Both the position numbers and the translations under genes were made by a program. A stretch of DNA of 33,659 bases, taken from contig NZ_BCTC01000072.1 of the NCBI RefSeq assembly GCF_001571085.1, positions 1 through 33,659 on the forward strand. Direction: 5' to 3'. This DNA comes from Azohydromonas lata NBRC 102462. GTDB lineage: Bacteria; Pseudomonadota; Gammaproteobacteria; Burkholderiales; Burkholderiaceae_C. Under the pieces are notes generated by a model. The model worked only from the letters and a program-made list of their open reading frames with translations. It had not been told where the DNA came from and did not search any database. Shown piece after piece: positions 25,652 to 33,659 of this stretch (positions are counted from its first letter, which is position 1; each line of letters starts with the position of its first letter).

Positions 25652-25788
25652 GGTGCGCGCCCGCAGTGTTCGCTGCGCGGCGCAAGGGACGTGACGCGGC
25701 ATGAACCGCCACGGCAGGTTCTCGGCACGTCGCGATCACTCAGCGTCGTCATCGCCCGTCCCCAAGCGGCGCGTGCCGCATAGAAATG

Positions 25789-25814
25789 CGGCCGGCACCG
25801 CGAGGTGCCGGCCG
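25789..25814 (-). repeat. Perfect 11-bp hairpin, one of three related copies
   Basis: CGGCCGGCACC - GCGA - GGTGCCGGCCG. The stem is perfect but only a short, interrupted T stretch (CATTTCTATG) follows on the minus strand. On the plus side it is followed by CCAAGGGACCCCCTGGG. Closely related hairpins lie at 26034-26059 and 28711-28736. It lies in the 512-bp gap between the two converging lipoprotein genes; apart from this, the 25623 and 26021 terminators, I see nothing else there. Confidence 0.65.
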
Positions 25815-26020
25815 CCAAGGGACCCCCTGGGTCGTCCCGGAGACAAGCCACTGACCGCCCCGGCGGCGCCGGCCCGGCCGCGGTGCGGCAAGGCGGGCGA
25901 CGCGCCGGGCGTCCATGGAAGCCATTCTGGGCAGACGGCATGCCGCCTCCGATAGGAGGGATTGACAGGGGTGCACGGGTGTTTTGTCCCGGGTGCGTGG
26001 CGAACGGGCGCGGCGGCGGC

Positions 26021-26059
26021 TCAAGAAAAAGAACGGCCGGCCCCTTGCGGCGCCGGCCG
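26021..26059 (-). terminator. Rho-independent terminator of the Ig-domain lipoprotein gene
   Basis: On the minus strand CGGCCGGCGCC - GCAA - GGGGCCGGCCG (10 of 11 pairs) is followed by TTCTTTTTCTTGA. It stands about 42 bp downstream of the stop codon at 26101. Confidence 0.85.
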
Positions 26060-26100
26060 TGCAAACGCAGGTGTTGGCCTGCGTCCCCTGAGAGCCGTGG

Positions 26101-28470
26101 TCAGCGGTTGATGTAGAGCGTCCCCATGGTCGTGACGTTGTTGGGCGTGGTCACCTTCACGTAGACGCGGCCCAACTGCGCGGCGGCGCAGACTACCGTG
26201 GCGGTGTAGGTGGTGGCATCGCGGCTCACGGCGGAGCCCAGGCCCACCGGGTAGTTCTCCACGGTGAGGCTGTCGGGAAAGACCTCGCCGCGCTTGGCGC
26301 CAAACAGCGTGCTCAGTTCTATCTTGGTGCCCGCCGGCACGGGGTTGCGGTTGACGTCCTGCACCGTGAAGGCCAGGTCCACCACCTCGTCGGCCGCGCA
26401 GCGCGGCGCGAAGGTGGCTCCCGTCACGGGGTCCAGCGGTCCGGCGATATAGGCGCGGCTGCCGGAGAAGAAGTGGACGATCTGCCGCGACACGTACAGC
26501 GTCTGCGCCGATGCGGCCGGGCTGGGGCTGCGCAGCACACCGTTGTAGCGGCGGTCGCCCGGCGTGCTGCACAGACCGTTGCGGTTGGGGCCGATGCAGG
26601 GCTCGCCCGCGGTCCAGCGCAGGTCCTCGTTGTCGTCGCGCCAGATGTCGGGGCTCTTGTCCTGGCTGGGCGTGAACTCGGTGGCGGCGCCGACGCTTGC
26701 CGTGTCGCAGGCGTCGCAGCGGTTGTTGCCGTTGCGGTCGAAGAAGTCCTCCTCGCCCAGGGCGTAGGCCAGCACCGTCACGCGGCCGTTGGCGGGCTTG
26801 GGCTGGGCCGAGTACAGCTTGACGCTGCAGGAGCCTGGACGCACGGCGGCGGCCGCGGACGGCCGGCCGGTGAGGCAGAACGCGTCGATGACGCCGCCTT
26901 CGGCGCTGAAGTTCACCACCGTGCCGTCAGGCACGGGGTTGCCGAAGTGGTCGGCCAGGGAGGCCGTCACCGTGGAGCACGCCTGGTCGTAGTCGCGGCC
27001 TTCGCAATTGAACGTGGAGGTGGACAACGAGAAATGCTGCTGGTCCGGCACGCCGGAGGACACGACCAGCAGGCTGGAAAGCGTGGTGATGCTGCCCACG
27101 CTGGCCTTGACGCGCACCGAGGTCGGGATGGTGCCGGCGGACACCGTGGTGCTCACGTAGCCGCTGGCGTCGGTGCTGCCGCTGGCGGGCTGCAGCTTGA
27201 GCCCGCCGACGGTGGTGGCGGCGTTGTTGTCGGCAAAGGCGAAGGCCACGGGCACGTTGGCCACCGGGTTGCCGCGGGCGTCCTGCACGCGAAAGCGCAG
27301 GCTGGACCATTCCTGCCGCTGCGCGCCGCCCGTGCCCGCCAGCGCGATGCTGGTGGCACTGGCCGACACGAAGCCGATGGAGCCCACGGTCGTGGGCAGC
27401 ACGTCCAGCGCCACGCTGCGGGTGGCGGTCCGGTCGCCCAACGTGACGGAGGCGGTGATGGTGTCCGTCGAGGCGCAGCCGCGGTCGGTGTAGGTGGCGG
27501 CGGCCAGCCCTGCGCGCGTGGTGGCCTGTTGGGTGATGCTGGCCTTTTGCAGGCCCGCGCAGCGCGAGGTGAAAGTCACCGGCAGCGGCCGCGCGTAGGG
27601 CTTGCCGTTGTTGGTGACGGTGAAGCTGAGCGTGGCGGTACCGCCGGCCGACAGCCGCGTGGGCGAGACGGCCGGGGTGGCGAAGGCCAGCACCGGGAAG
27701 GTGACGCCGTAGTTCATCGCCGCCGTGAGCGCTATGCCGTTGACCGACACTGCCGCATTGGCCATGAAGCCGCCGCTGCGCGTGCCGGCAGGCAGGCCGA
27801 TGCGGGCGACGCCGGCGGCATCGGTGAGCGCCGTGCGCGTGGCCGGCTGCAGTGCCACGCTGTCGGACGTGCCGAAGGTGACCAGGCTGTTGGCCAGCGG
27901 CGTGCCGTCCGGGTACTTCAGCGTGGCCGCCAGCGTGCCGGCGGTGTCGGGCGAGACCTGCGTGATGGCTCGCCCGCCGGCGTCCAGCAGCGCCAGGTTG
28001 AGCTTGGGGAACAGGACTTCATACGCCACCGCGCCTGCCAGCGAGGAGCCTTGCGCCGTGGCCGTGACGCGGGCCGTGAAGGTGCCGGCGCGGCTGCCCG
28101 CGGGCAGCGCCAGCCGCGCCAAGCCAGTGGCGTCGGTGGAGGCCGCCGAGGCCTGCACGCTGCCGTCCGAGCTCTGCAGGTTCACCACGACGCCCCGCAG
28201 GCCCACGCCGTTGCCGTCGCGCACCGTCACGCGCAGCGTGCCCGGGTCCTTGTGCGTGACGCGGGTGACGGCCACCCCGGCCGGATTCACCAGCGCCACG
28301 CTCATCTTTGGAACGCACGCGAACGGGTTGGCCATGGTGGCCTGGCAGCGCACGGCGCTGGCGTGCTCGGTGGCCGCACCGGTGTCGGCAGCCGTTGCCG
28401 CGTCATCGCCGCCTCCGCAGCCTCCCAATGCCAGCAGCATCGCCGCGGCCATGGCCCAGATTTTTTTCAT
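26101..28470 (-). CDS. Large lipoprotein with repeated Ig-like (Big-type) domains and a Ca-loop-like motif
   Basis: A 789-residue secreted lipoprotein. MKKIWAMAAAMLLALGGC gives a lipobox with Cys18, followed by GGGDD and an Ala/Thr spacer. From about 45 onward several beta-sandwich repeats follow, each with the bacterial Ig-like pattern: GTLRVTVRDGNGVGLRGVVV, then STDATGLARLALPAGSRAGT; LKYPDGTPLANSLVTFG, then LTDAAGVARIGLPAGTRSG; VQDARGNPVANVPVAFAF; VTASLADHFGNPVPDGTVVN. Near 578-586 DRNGNNRCD resembles a calcium-binding DxNxN loop, followed by several Cys (CDACD, GEPC, NGLC) that may form disulfides. ATG 28470 is preferred over 28497 because it starts a perfect signal peptide and has AGGGAAAGG upstream. 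Such proteins usually act at the cell surface or in adhesion; the partner is unknown. Confidence 0.85.
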   Translation of the reverse strand: MKKIWAMAAAMLLALGGCGGGDDAATAADTGAATEHASAVRCQATMANPFACVPKMSVALVNPAGVAVTRVTHKDPGTLRVTVRDGNGVGLRGVVVNLQSSDGSVQASAASTDATGLARLALPAGSRAGTFTARVTATAQGSSLAGAVAYEVLFPKLNLALLDAGGRAITQVSPDTAGTLAATLKYPDGTPLANSLVTFGTSDSVALQPATRTALTDAAGVARIGLPAGTRSGGFMANAAVSVNGIALTAAMNYGVTFPVLAFATPAVSPTRLSAGGTATLSFTVTNNGKPYARPLPVTFTSRCAGLQKASITQQATTRAGLAAATYTDRGCASTDTITASVTLGDRTATRSVALDVLPTTVGSIGFVSASATSIALAGTGGAQRQEWSSLRFRVQDARGNPVANVPVAFAFADNNAATTVGGLKLQPASGSTDASGYVSTTVSAGTIPTSVRVKASVGSITTLSSLLVVSSGVPDQQHFSLSTSTFNCEGRDYDQACSTVTASLADHFGNPVPDGTVVNFSAEGGVIDAFCLTGRPSAAAAVRPGSCSVKLYSAQPKPANGRVTVLAYALGEEDFFDRNGNNRCDACDTASVGAATEFTPSQDKSPDIWRDDNEDLRWTAGEPCIGPNRNGLCSTPGDRRYNGVLRSPSPAASAQTLYVSRQIVHFFSGSRAYIAGPLDPVTGATFAPRCAADEVVDLAFTVQDVNRNPVPAGTKIELSTLFGAKRGEVFPDSLTVENYPVGLGSAVSRDATTYTATVVCAAAQLGRVYVKVTTPNNVTTMGTLYINR

Positions 28471-28699
28471 GCCGGCCTTTCCCTGGTTGGCGGGCACTGT
28501 TGCCCGTGGTCCGTGCGCACCGGCGTGCGCGCGGGGATGTTCCAGCCCTCAGGGTAGGAAACGCCCGTGCGGCCAACATCGGAGCCCGTGCGTGCGCTGG
28601 CCGGGTGCTTTGTCACCAGCGCTCAGGAGGGTTGTCCCCTGGGCACGCATCCGCACCGGGCGGGCCGGCCCGTGATGCAGCGTTTCCCACGGTTGGGCG

Positions 28700-28736
28700 C
28701 ACAAACAAAACGGCCGGTACCTTGCGGTACCGGCCG
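28700..28736 (-). terminator. Rho-independent terminator (minus strand), probably of the liv operon
   Basis: On the minus strand CGGCCGGTACC - GCAA - GGTACCGGCCG, 11 perfect pairs, is followed by TTTTGTTTGT. The nearest upstream minus-strand gene is livF, ending about 370 bp earlier, so it would end the liv transcript and insulate the Ig lipoprotein gene. Confidence 0.8.
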
Positions 28737-28786
28737 TGCAAGCGCGAGCGCCCTGCTGCGCGCATCCCCTGGGTCACCAAACTGGT

Positions 28787-28821
28787 GGTTCCGGGCACGT
28801 CCCGTGGACGTGCCCGGAACC
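28787..28821. repeat. Perfect 16-bp inverted repeat with 3-nt loop
   Basis: GGTTCCGGGCACGTCC (28787-28802), CGT, GGACGTGCCCGGAACC (28806-28821). No T run follows on either side. It could be an operator, a very stable RNA hairpin, or a relic of a mobile element end. Confidence 0.85.
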
Positions 28822-29108
28822 TATTCCTCCCTGCTGCTCCCTTCCCCCGACATGCTGTTGTCTCGTGGCAGCTGCTTCGGCTTGGCGCCTCTCTTCCCGG
28901 AGGCGCTTGGCATCGTTCATCGACTGCCCATGGAACACATGCTAGGGAGGTGAGAGCAAACGCACATCGGAGCTTTAGACCAGGGCGCGGCGCCGTTTTG
29001 CACCCGGCCGAGCGTGACATTTGTCACCGCCGGCAGCGGAGCTTTTCCTCAGCGCGGACACCGGGCTTCCAACAAGAAACGCCGGCCGTTCTGGAGCCGG
29101 ACGTTGAT

Positions 29109-29855
29109 TCAAGCCGCCTTCTTCGTGCCCAGGCCCAGGTAGGTGTCGATGATGCGGCGGTCGTTGAGCAGCTCGCGGGCCTCGCCCGTGAGCGCCACGG
29201 CCCCCATCTCCAGCACGTAGGCACGGTCGGCCACCTGCAGCGCCGCGCGCGCGTTCTGCTCCACCAGCAGCACGGACACGCCCAACTCGCGCAGCGAGGC
29301 CACGATGCGCAGCACCTCGCGCACGATCAGCGGCGCCAGCCCCAGCGAAGGCTCGTCCAGCATCAGCAGCCGCGGCCGCGCCATGAGGGCGCGGCCTATG
29401 GCCAGCATCTGGCGCTCGCCGCCGGAGAGGGTGCCCGCCATCTGCGCACGGCGCTCGTGCAGGCGCGGGAACAGCTCGAACACCTCCTGCATGCGCGCCT
29501 TCTGGTCGCGCTGGCCGCGGCGCCAGCGGCTGAAGCCGCCCAGCAGCAGGTTGTCGCCCACCGACATCTCGCCGAACAGCTCGCGCTTTTCAGGCACCAG
29601 CGCCACGCCGTGCGCCACCATCTTTTCCACGGAGGGCCGCGCGATGCGCTCGCCGTCGAGCAGCAGCTCGCCGCGCGAGGGCAGCAGCCCCATGGCCGCG
29701 GACAGCAGCGTGGTCTTGCCTGCGCCGTTTGGGCCGATGACGGTGACGATCTCCCCCTCCCGCACCGTGAGCTGGACGCGGTGCACCGCCTCCACCTCGC
29801 CGTAGGAGACGCAGAACTCGCGCAGCTCCAGCAGCGTCGTCTTGTCCGTGCTCAT
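29109..29855 (-). CDS. livF: Branched-chain amino acid type ABC transporter ATPase LivF
   Basis: A 248-residue ATPase, one of two in HAAT-type importers. Walker A GPNGAGKTT at 41-49, Q-loop region VALVPEKRELFGEMSVGDNL (the 'PE.R.lF..ltV..NL' pattern specific to LivF), signature LSGGERQ at 143-149, Walker B LLMLDEPS at 163-170, followed by LGLAPLIV and LLVEQNA, both typical of LivF. It ends RRIIDTYLGLG, the usual LivF tail. ATG 29855 overlaps the stop of the livMG gene by four bases (ATGA), so the two are coupled. Ligand range of such importers includes leucine-type amino acids, amides, urea and aromatic acids, so the substrate is open. Confidence 0.93.
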   Translation of the reverse strand: MSTDKTTLLELREFCVSYGEVEAVHRVQLTVREGEIVTVIGPNGAGKTTLLSAAMGLLPSRGELLLDGERIARPSVEKMVAHGVALVPEKRELFGEMSVGDNLLLGGFSRWRRGQRDQKARMQEVFELFPRLHERRAQMAGTLSGGERQMLAIGRALMARPRLLMLDEPSLGLAPLIVREVLRIVASLRELGVSVLLVEQNARAALQVADRAYVLEMGAVALTGEARELLNDRRIIDTYLGLGTKKAA

Positions 29856-31768
29856 GCAGCAGCTCCCAAGTCGTCGGCACCGCCCAGGTAGGCATCCAGC
29901 ACGCGCTGGTTGCCCTGCACCTCGGCCGGCGTGCCCTCGGCGATGACGGTGCCGAACTCGAGCACGGTGATGCGGTCGGCCAGGTTCATCACGAACTCCA
30001 TGTCGTGCTCCACGACCAGGATGCCCAGCCCTTGCGAGCGCAGTTGATCCAGCAACTTCGCCAGCGCCTGTTTCTCCAGGTGGCGCAGGCCGGCCGCGGG
30101 CTCGTCCAGCAGCAGCACGGCCGGCTGGCTGGCCAGCGCGCGGGCAATCTCCACGATGCGCTGCTGGCCCAGGGCCAGCGAGGCGGCGGGGGTGCCGGCA
30201 TGCGCGGCCAGGCCGCAGCGCTCCATCTGGCGCCGTGCCTCGGCCAGCACGGCGGCTTCCTCGGCGCGGTCCTGCCTCAGCATGGAAGCCAGCCAGCCGC
30301 GCTGGGCCCGGCGGTGCGCGCCCACGGCCACGTTCTCCAGCACCGTGCGCTGCCCAAGCAGGCGCACGTGCTGGAAACTGCGCGAGAGGCCCAGCGCCGC
30401 GAACTCGCGCGACGGCTTGCCGGTCATGGCCTGGCCCATGAGGCGCACTTCGCCGGCGGTGGGGTCGTCCACGCCGGAGATCATGTTGAAGAAGGTGCTC
30501 TTGCCGGCGCCGTTGGGCCCTATGAGCGCCAGGATCTCGCCGGCGCGCACCGTCAGGTCCACGGCGTTGTTGGCGATCAGGCCGCCAAAGCGCTTAGTGA
30601 CCTGATGGGCCTGCAGCACCACCGTGCCGCGCGCGGGCAGCGAGCGCTCGGGCAAGGGCGCGGCGGCCGGCAGCCGGGCGACCGTGGGCCGTATCCAGCG
30701 CCTTGCGCGGGCCGAGAGCTGCGGCCACAGGCCATCGGCAAAGCGCTGCAACACGAACAGCATGAGCAGGCCGAAGACGATGACCTCGAAATTGCCGCTG
30801 CTGCCCAGCAGGCGCGGCAGCCAGTCCTGCAGTTGCTCCTTGAGCAGCGTGATCAGCGCCGCGCCCAGCACGGCGCCCCACAGGTGGCCGGCGCCGCCCA
30901 CCACGGCCATGAACAGGTATTCGATGCCGATGTGCAGGCTGAACGGCGTGGGGTTCACGAAGCGCTGCAGGTGCGCATACAGCCAGCCGGAAACGGCGGC
31001 CAGCAGCGCGGCCAGGACGAACAGCTTGATGCGCTGGCGCCCCGTGTCCACGCCCATGGACTCGGCCATGACGCGCCCGCCCTTGAGCGCGCGTATGGCG
31101 CGGCCCTCGCGCGAGTCCAGCAGGTTGTGCAGCGCCCACAGCGCCAGCAGCAGCACCGCCCAGATCAGCAGGCCCAGCACCCGCGGCGAGGCGAGCGAAA
31201 AGCCGGCCACCACCAGCGGCGGCACGCCGGTGATGCCGGTGTGCCCCCCCAACAGCTCCAGGTTGCCGAACAGGAAGTACAGGCTCAGGCCCCAGGCGAT
31301 GGTGCACAGCGGCAGGTAGTGGCCGGAGAGCTTCAGCGTGATGGCGCCCAGGAACCAGGCCACCGCGAAGGTGATGGCCAGGCCCAGCAGCAGCCCGGCC
31401 CAGGGCAGCAGCGCCGGGGGCAGGCTGCCCAAGAGCGCGGCCGCGTCCGGCGAGGTGCAGGCCCAGGCCGTGACATAGGCACCGATGCCGACGAAGGCGG
31501 CCTGGCCGAAGCTGGTCATGCCGCCCACGCCGGTGAGCATCACCAGCCCAAGCGCCACCAGCGCGTACAGGCCGATGTAGTTGAGCAGCGTGACGCTGAA
31601 GTCCGGCAGGAAGCCCCAGGCCGCCAGCAGCAGCGCCACCGCGGCCAGCACCAGCGTGCGGGCGCTGACGAAGCCGCGCACGGGCGTGTCGCCGGCCGTG
31701 TGCTGTGCCGCGCCGGCCGGCGCGGGCCCGGAGGCCTTGGAAACCTTGGAGACGGTGGTGTGGGGCAT
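29852..31768 (-). CDS. livMG: Fused LivM permease and LivG ATPase
   Basis: A 638-residue fusion. Residues about 35-355 are the LivM permease: about eight to ten TM helices, with YIGLYALVALGLVMLTGVGG, TSFGQAAFVGIGAYVTAWA, ALKGGRVMAESMGVDTGRQR (the coupling loop) and EYLFMAVVGGAGHLWGAVLG. A linker of about 40 residues leads to a LivG ATPase (about 385-638): Walker A GPNGAGKS at 417-424, GLSRSFQHVRLLGQRTVLEN, signature LALGQQR, Walker B LLLDEPAAGL, VVEHDMEFVM and the ending VLDAYLGG. ATG 31768 is chosen from its GAGGAG and family N-terminus; the much longer frame to 32605 reads through livH in another frame and is a shadow. In many Burkholderiales the two are likewise fused, so this is not a sequencing error. 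Confidence 0.92.
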   Translation of the reverse strand: MPHTTVSKVSKASGPAPAGAAQHTAGDTPVRGFVSARTLVLAAVALLLAAWGFLPDFSVTLLNYIGLYALVALGLVMLTGVGGMTSFGQAAFVGIGAYVTAWACTSPDAAALLGSLPPALLPWAGLLLGLAITFAVAWFLGAITLKLSGHYLPLCTIAWGLSLYFLFGNLELLGGHTGITGVPPLVVAGFSLASPRVLGLLIWAVLLLALWALHNLLDSREGRAIRALKGGRVMAESMGVDTGRQRIKLFVLAALLAAVSGWLYAHLQRFVNPTPFSLHIGIEYLFMAVVGGAGHLWGAVLGAALITLLKEQLQDWLPRLLGSSGNFEVIVFGLLMLFVLQRFADGLWPQLSARARRWIRPTVARLPAAAPLPERSLPARGTVVLQAHQVTKRFGGLIANNAVDLTVRAGEILALIGPNGAGKSTFFNMISGVDDPTAGEVRLMGQAMTGKPSREFAALGLSRSFQHVRLLGQRTVLENVAVGAHRRAQRGWLASMLRQDRAEEAAVLAEARRQMERCGLAAHAGTPAASLALGQQRIVEIARALASQPAVLLLDEPAAGLRHLEKQALAKLLDQLRSQGLGILVVEHDMEFVMNLADRITVLEFGTVIAEGTPAEVQGNQRVLDAYLGGADDLGAAA

Positions 31769-31770
31769 GG

Positions 31771-32796
31771 TCACTCCTCGTCCTCCACATGGTGGCTGCG
31801 CAGGCTGCGCCACCACAGCACCGGGATGATCAGCGTGAACACCAGCACCTCCTTGAAGGCGCTGGACCAGAAGGAGGCGAAGGCTTCGAGTTGCCCCACC
31901 AGCAGCGCGCCGGCCAGCGCCAGCGGGTAGCTGGCCAGGCCGCCCACGATGGCGGCGACGAAGCCTTTCAAACCGATGAGAAAGCCCGTGTCGTAGTAGA
32001 CCGTGGTGATGGGCGCCACCAGCAGCCCGGCCACGGCGCCGATGAGGCCGGCCAGGGCAAAGCACAGGTCGCCCGACAGCTCGGTGGGAATGCCCATGAG
32101 CCGTGCGCCCACGCGGTTCATAGCCGTGGCGCGCAGCGCCTTGCCCACGATGGAGCGCTCGAAGAACACGAACATCGCCACCACCAGCGCCAGCGCCGTG
32201 CCCACCACCACCAGCGACTGGCCGGTGATGGAGAGGCCGCCGACATCCATGCGCAGCTCGGAGAAGGCCGTGGTGCGCGACCCCTCCGCGCCGAAGAACA
32301 GCAGCCCCAGTCCGACCATCACGCCGTGCAGCGCCACCGAGACGATGAGCAGCACCAGCACCGTGGCGCGCGCCAGCGGCCGGTAGGCCAGGCGGTAGAT
32401 CAGCGGGCCCAGGGGCGTGATCAGCAGCAGCGTGGCCAGGGCCTGCAGCGCCTGGCCTTCCGGCCGCATCGCCACCAGCGCCCCGGCGCCGGCCGGGCAG
32501 CCCACGCACCACAGCAGCGTGGACTTCCAGTCCACCGAGGCGCCGCGCTGCGCGCGCCAGGCCTCCACGGCCAGGACGACGGCAGCCAGCGCCAGCAGCA
32601 GCCACAGGCTGGCCGGCGTGCGGCCCGCTTGCATCATGGCCATGGACAGCGCCGCGAAGGCGACGAACTCGCCCTGCGGAATGAAGATCACGCGCGTGAC
32701 CGAGAACACCAGCACCAGCGCCAGCGCCATCAGTCCGTAGACGGCGCCGTTGACGATGCCGTCCTGGCCCAGCAAGAGTGCAATTTGAAGGTCCAT
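31771..32796 (-). CDS. livH: Branched-chain amino acid type ABC permease LivH
   Basis: A 341-residue permease. It has the LivH signature at the N-terminus (LLLGQDGIVNGAVYGLMALA, VFSVTRVIFIPQGEFVAFAA) and the coupling loop KALRATAMNRVGARLMGI. These are followed by LCFALAGLIGAVAGLLVAPI and GLKGFVAAIVGGLASYPLAL. It is about 40-50 residues longer than common LivH proteins, mainly through a segment after TM3 (WRAQRGASVDWKSTLLWCVG and following). It stops two bases before the livMG start codon. A REP-type inverted pair separates it from the binding-protein gene, 286 bp away. Confidence 0.92.
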   Translation of the reverse strand: MDLQIALLLGQDGIVNGAVYGLMALALVLVFSVTRVIFIPQGEFVAFAALSMAMMQAGRTPASLWLLLALAAVVLAVEAWRAQRGASVDWKSTLLWCVGCPAGAGALVAMRPEGQALQALATLLLITPLGPLIYRLAYRPLARATVLVLLIVSVALHGVMVGLGLLFFGAEGSRTTAFSELRMDVGGLSITGQSLVVVGTALALVVAMFVFFERSIVGKALRATAMNRVGARLMGIPTELSGDLCFALAGLIGAVAGLLVAPITTVYYDTGFLIGLKGFVAAIVGGLASYPLALAGALLVGQLEAFASFWSSAFKEVLVFTLIIPVLWWRSLRSHHVEDEE

Positions 32797-32882
32797 GTAC
32801 TTCGGCTTTCTTGGGCTAGGGGTGGCGCCCGGTGCGCGCGCTTTGTCTGTTCACGCCAGGCACTGACATGCGGCGTCTCCTA

Positions 32883-33039
32883 CTTCGTCATGCCCGCGAA
32901 GGCGGGCATCCAGGCGGCCCCACGCCACAACGCAAGTGCTGACGTGGGAGAGCAGACCCATGCGCCCCGACATGCCACATCACCAGCCCATGGCTGACCT
33001 GGGGGCCGCCTGGATTCCCGCCTGCGCGGGAATGACGAA
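32883..33039. repeat. REP-like inverted pair between livH and the binding-protein gene
   Basis: The left arm CTTCGTCATGCCCGCGAAGG plus CGGGCATCCAGGCGGCCCC and right arm GGGGGCCGCCTGGATTCCCG plus CCTGCGCGGGAATGACGAA are inverted relative to one another around about 80 bp. The arrangement matches 506-669, including a CAGCCCATGGCTG-like stretch before the right arm (CGGCCCATGAGCTG there). The left hairpin is TGCCCGC/GCGGGCA and the right TTCCCGC/GCGGGAA: paired, compensating changes. It fills most of the 32797-33082 gap. Confidence 0.9.
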
Positions 33040-33082
33040 ATGGTGTGCGGGGCAGTCCGGCTCACGTCAGACTTTCATCGCC

Positions 33083-33659
33083 TCAAGGCTGGTACTTCCA
33101 CGCCCCGCCCTCGATCTTGACCATCACGCGCGCGCGCTGGTCCAGGCCGAGGTGGTCGTTGGGCGTCATGCTGAAGATGCCGTGGGCGCCGGGCAGTTCC
33201 CTGGTGGCTTCCAGCGCGTCGCGCAGCGCGGCGCGGAACTCCGGCGTGCCGGGCTGCGCCTTCTTCAGCGCCGCGGGCACGGCATTGGCCATCAGCAGGC
33301 CGGCATCCCAGGCGTGCGCGCCGAAGGTGGAGACGCTGCCCTTGCCGTTGGCGCCCTCGTAGGCGGCGACATAGGCCAGCGCGCTCTTCTTCACCGGGTG
33401 CGCGGCGGGCAGCTGCTCGGCCACCAGCACGGGGCCGGCGGGCAGGAAGGTGCCCTCCAAGTCCTTGCCGCCCACGCGCAGGAAGTCGGCATTGGCCACG
33501 CCGTGCGTCTGGTAGAACTTGCCCGCGTAGCCGCGCTCCTTGAGCGTCTTTTGCGGCAGGGCGGCCGGCGTGCCGGCGCCGGCCACCAGCACGGCGTCGG
33601 GGCGGGCCGACATGAGCTTGAGCACCTGGCCGGTCACGGAGGTGTCCGGGCGCGCATAG
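33083..33659 (-). CDS. Branched-chain amino acid type ABC substrate-binding protein, N-terminus outside window
   Basis: The last 191 codons of a periplasmic binding protein of the LivJ/LivK (type I periplasmic-binding) fold; the frame stays open to the window edge, so the start lies further right. Visible: PDAVLVAGAGTPAALPQKTL, YQTHGVANADFLRVGGKDLE, GTFLPAGPVLVAEQLP, ALAYVAAYEGANGK, FGAHAWDAGLLMANAVPAAL and the ending HGIFSMTPNDHLGLDQRARV. The GAHAWDA and G.FS.TP.DH.G pieces are typical of this family, often found with amide- or aromatic-acid-type HAAT systems. It delivers ligand to the LivHM permease encoded downstream. The stop is TGA at 33083. Confidence 0.92.
   Translation of the reverse strand, partial: YARPDTSVTGQVLKLMSARPDAVLVAGAGTPAALPQKTLKERGYAGKFYQTHGVANADFLRVGGKDLEGTFLPAGPVLVAEQLPAAHPVKKSALAYVAAYEGANGKGSVSTFGAHAWDAGLLMANAVPAALKKAQPGTPEFRAALRDALEATRELPGAHGIFSMTPNDHLGLDQRARVMVKIEGGAWKYQP

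Larger units (their letters stand above)
28471..29108. other. About 640-bp non-coding region between the Ig lipoprotein and livF genes
   Basis: Holds a terminator-like hairpin (28700-28736), a perfect 16-bp inverted repeat (28787-28821), a smaller hairpin CACCA-AAC-TGGTG at about 28775-28787, and presumably the minus-strand promoter of the Ig lipoprotein gene. Open frames here (28567-28953 and others) run through the inverted repeats and are not credible. Confidence 0.6.

Noticed and set aside
26473-28557. 694-codon plus-strand open frame opposite the Ig-repeat lipoprotein gene
   Set aside because: Low-complexity Arg/Gly/Ala/His composition and no motif; the opposite strand has a lipobox and Ig repeats.
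29852-32605. 917-codon frame suggesting a longer fused transporter
   Set aside because: The first 280 codons are out of frame with livH and Arg/Gly-rich; livMG starts properly at 31768 after a ribosome site.

Overview
This window looks like a chromosome segment of a high-GC betaproteobacterium, most likely Burkholderiales and probably Comamonadaceae-like. The assignment rests on strong third-position G/C bias, a fused LivM-LivG transporter, a paired FliK-like/FlhB-like flagellar gene set, and many copies of a short palindrome of the ATTCCCGC..GCGGGAAT type. It is inferred from style only; there is no rRNA or marker gene. I see no tRNA, rRNA, CRISPR array or recognisable transposase.

Layout. 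(1) 1-2733: the tail of a Fis-type regulator, about 770 bp of nested palindromic and tandem repeats, a small membrane protein, and a FliK-like plus small FlhB-like gene pair. (2) About 2734-7738: an AT-richer block in which three minus-strand genes are spread out by non-coding DNA. They are a PIN-HNH double-nuclease fusion, a PutAbiC-type membrane protein of the abortive-infection class, and a zinc-ribbon protein with a glycine-rich membrane-like segment. This looks like a small acquired defence island and is the most interesting part of the window. (3) 7739-8740: a YbhN/LPG-synthase-like membrane protein.

(4) 8901-19857: a catabolic cluster, nearly all on the minus strand. It runs from a GabT-type aminotransferase through glutaryl-CoA dehydrogenase, a family III CoA-transferase and a four-gene polyamine-type ABC importer to a GbuA-like guanidino hydrolase. 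A MocR/GabR-type regulator is divergently transcribed, with a three-part candidate operator between it and gabT. Together these could import an amino or guanidino acid, remove the guanidino group, transaminate the omega-amine, and route a C5 product through glutaryl-CoA to crotonyl-CoA. A semialdehyde dehydrogenase is not in the window.

(5) 19910-23624: a periplasmic gamma-glutamyltranspeptidase, then a two-gene operon (a small CxxC protein and a DUF2325 protein) with a sigma-70-like promoter and a palindromic Fur-type box. (6) 24401-28470: two convergent lipoproteins, one resembling a TIM-barrel glycosidase and one a multi-Ig protein, bordered by similar hairpins and terminators. (7) 29109-33659: a branched-chain amino acid type (HAAT) importer, livF, fused livM-livG, livH, then a REP-type inverted pair and a substrate-binding protein gene that runs off the right edge.
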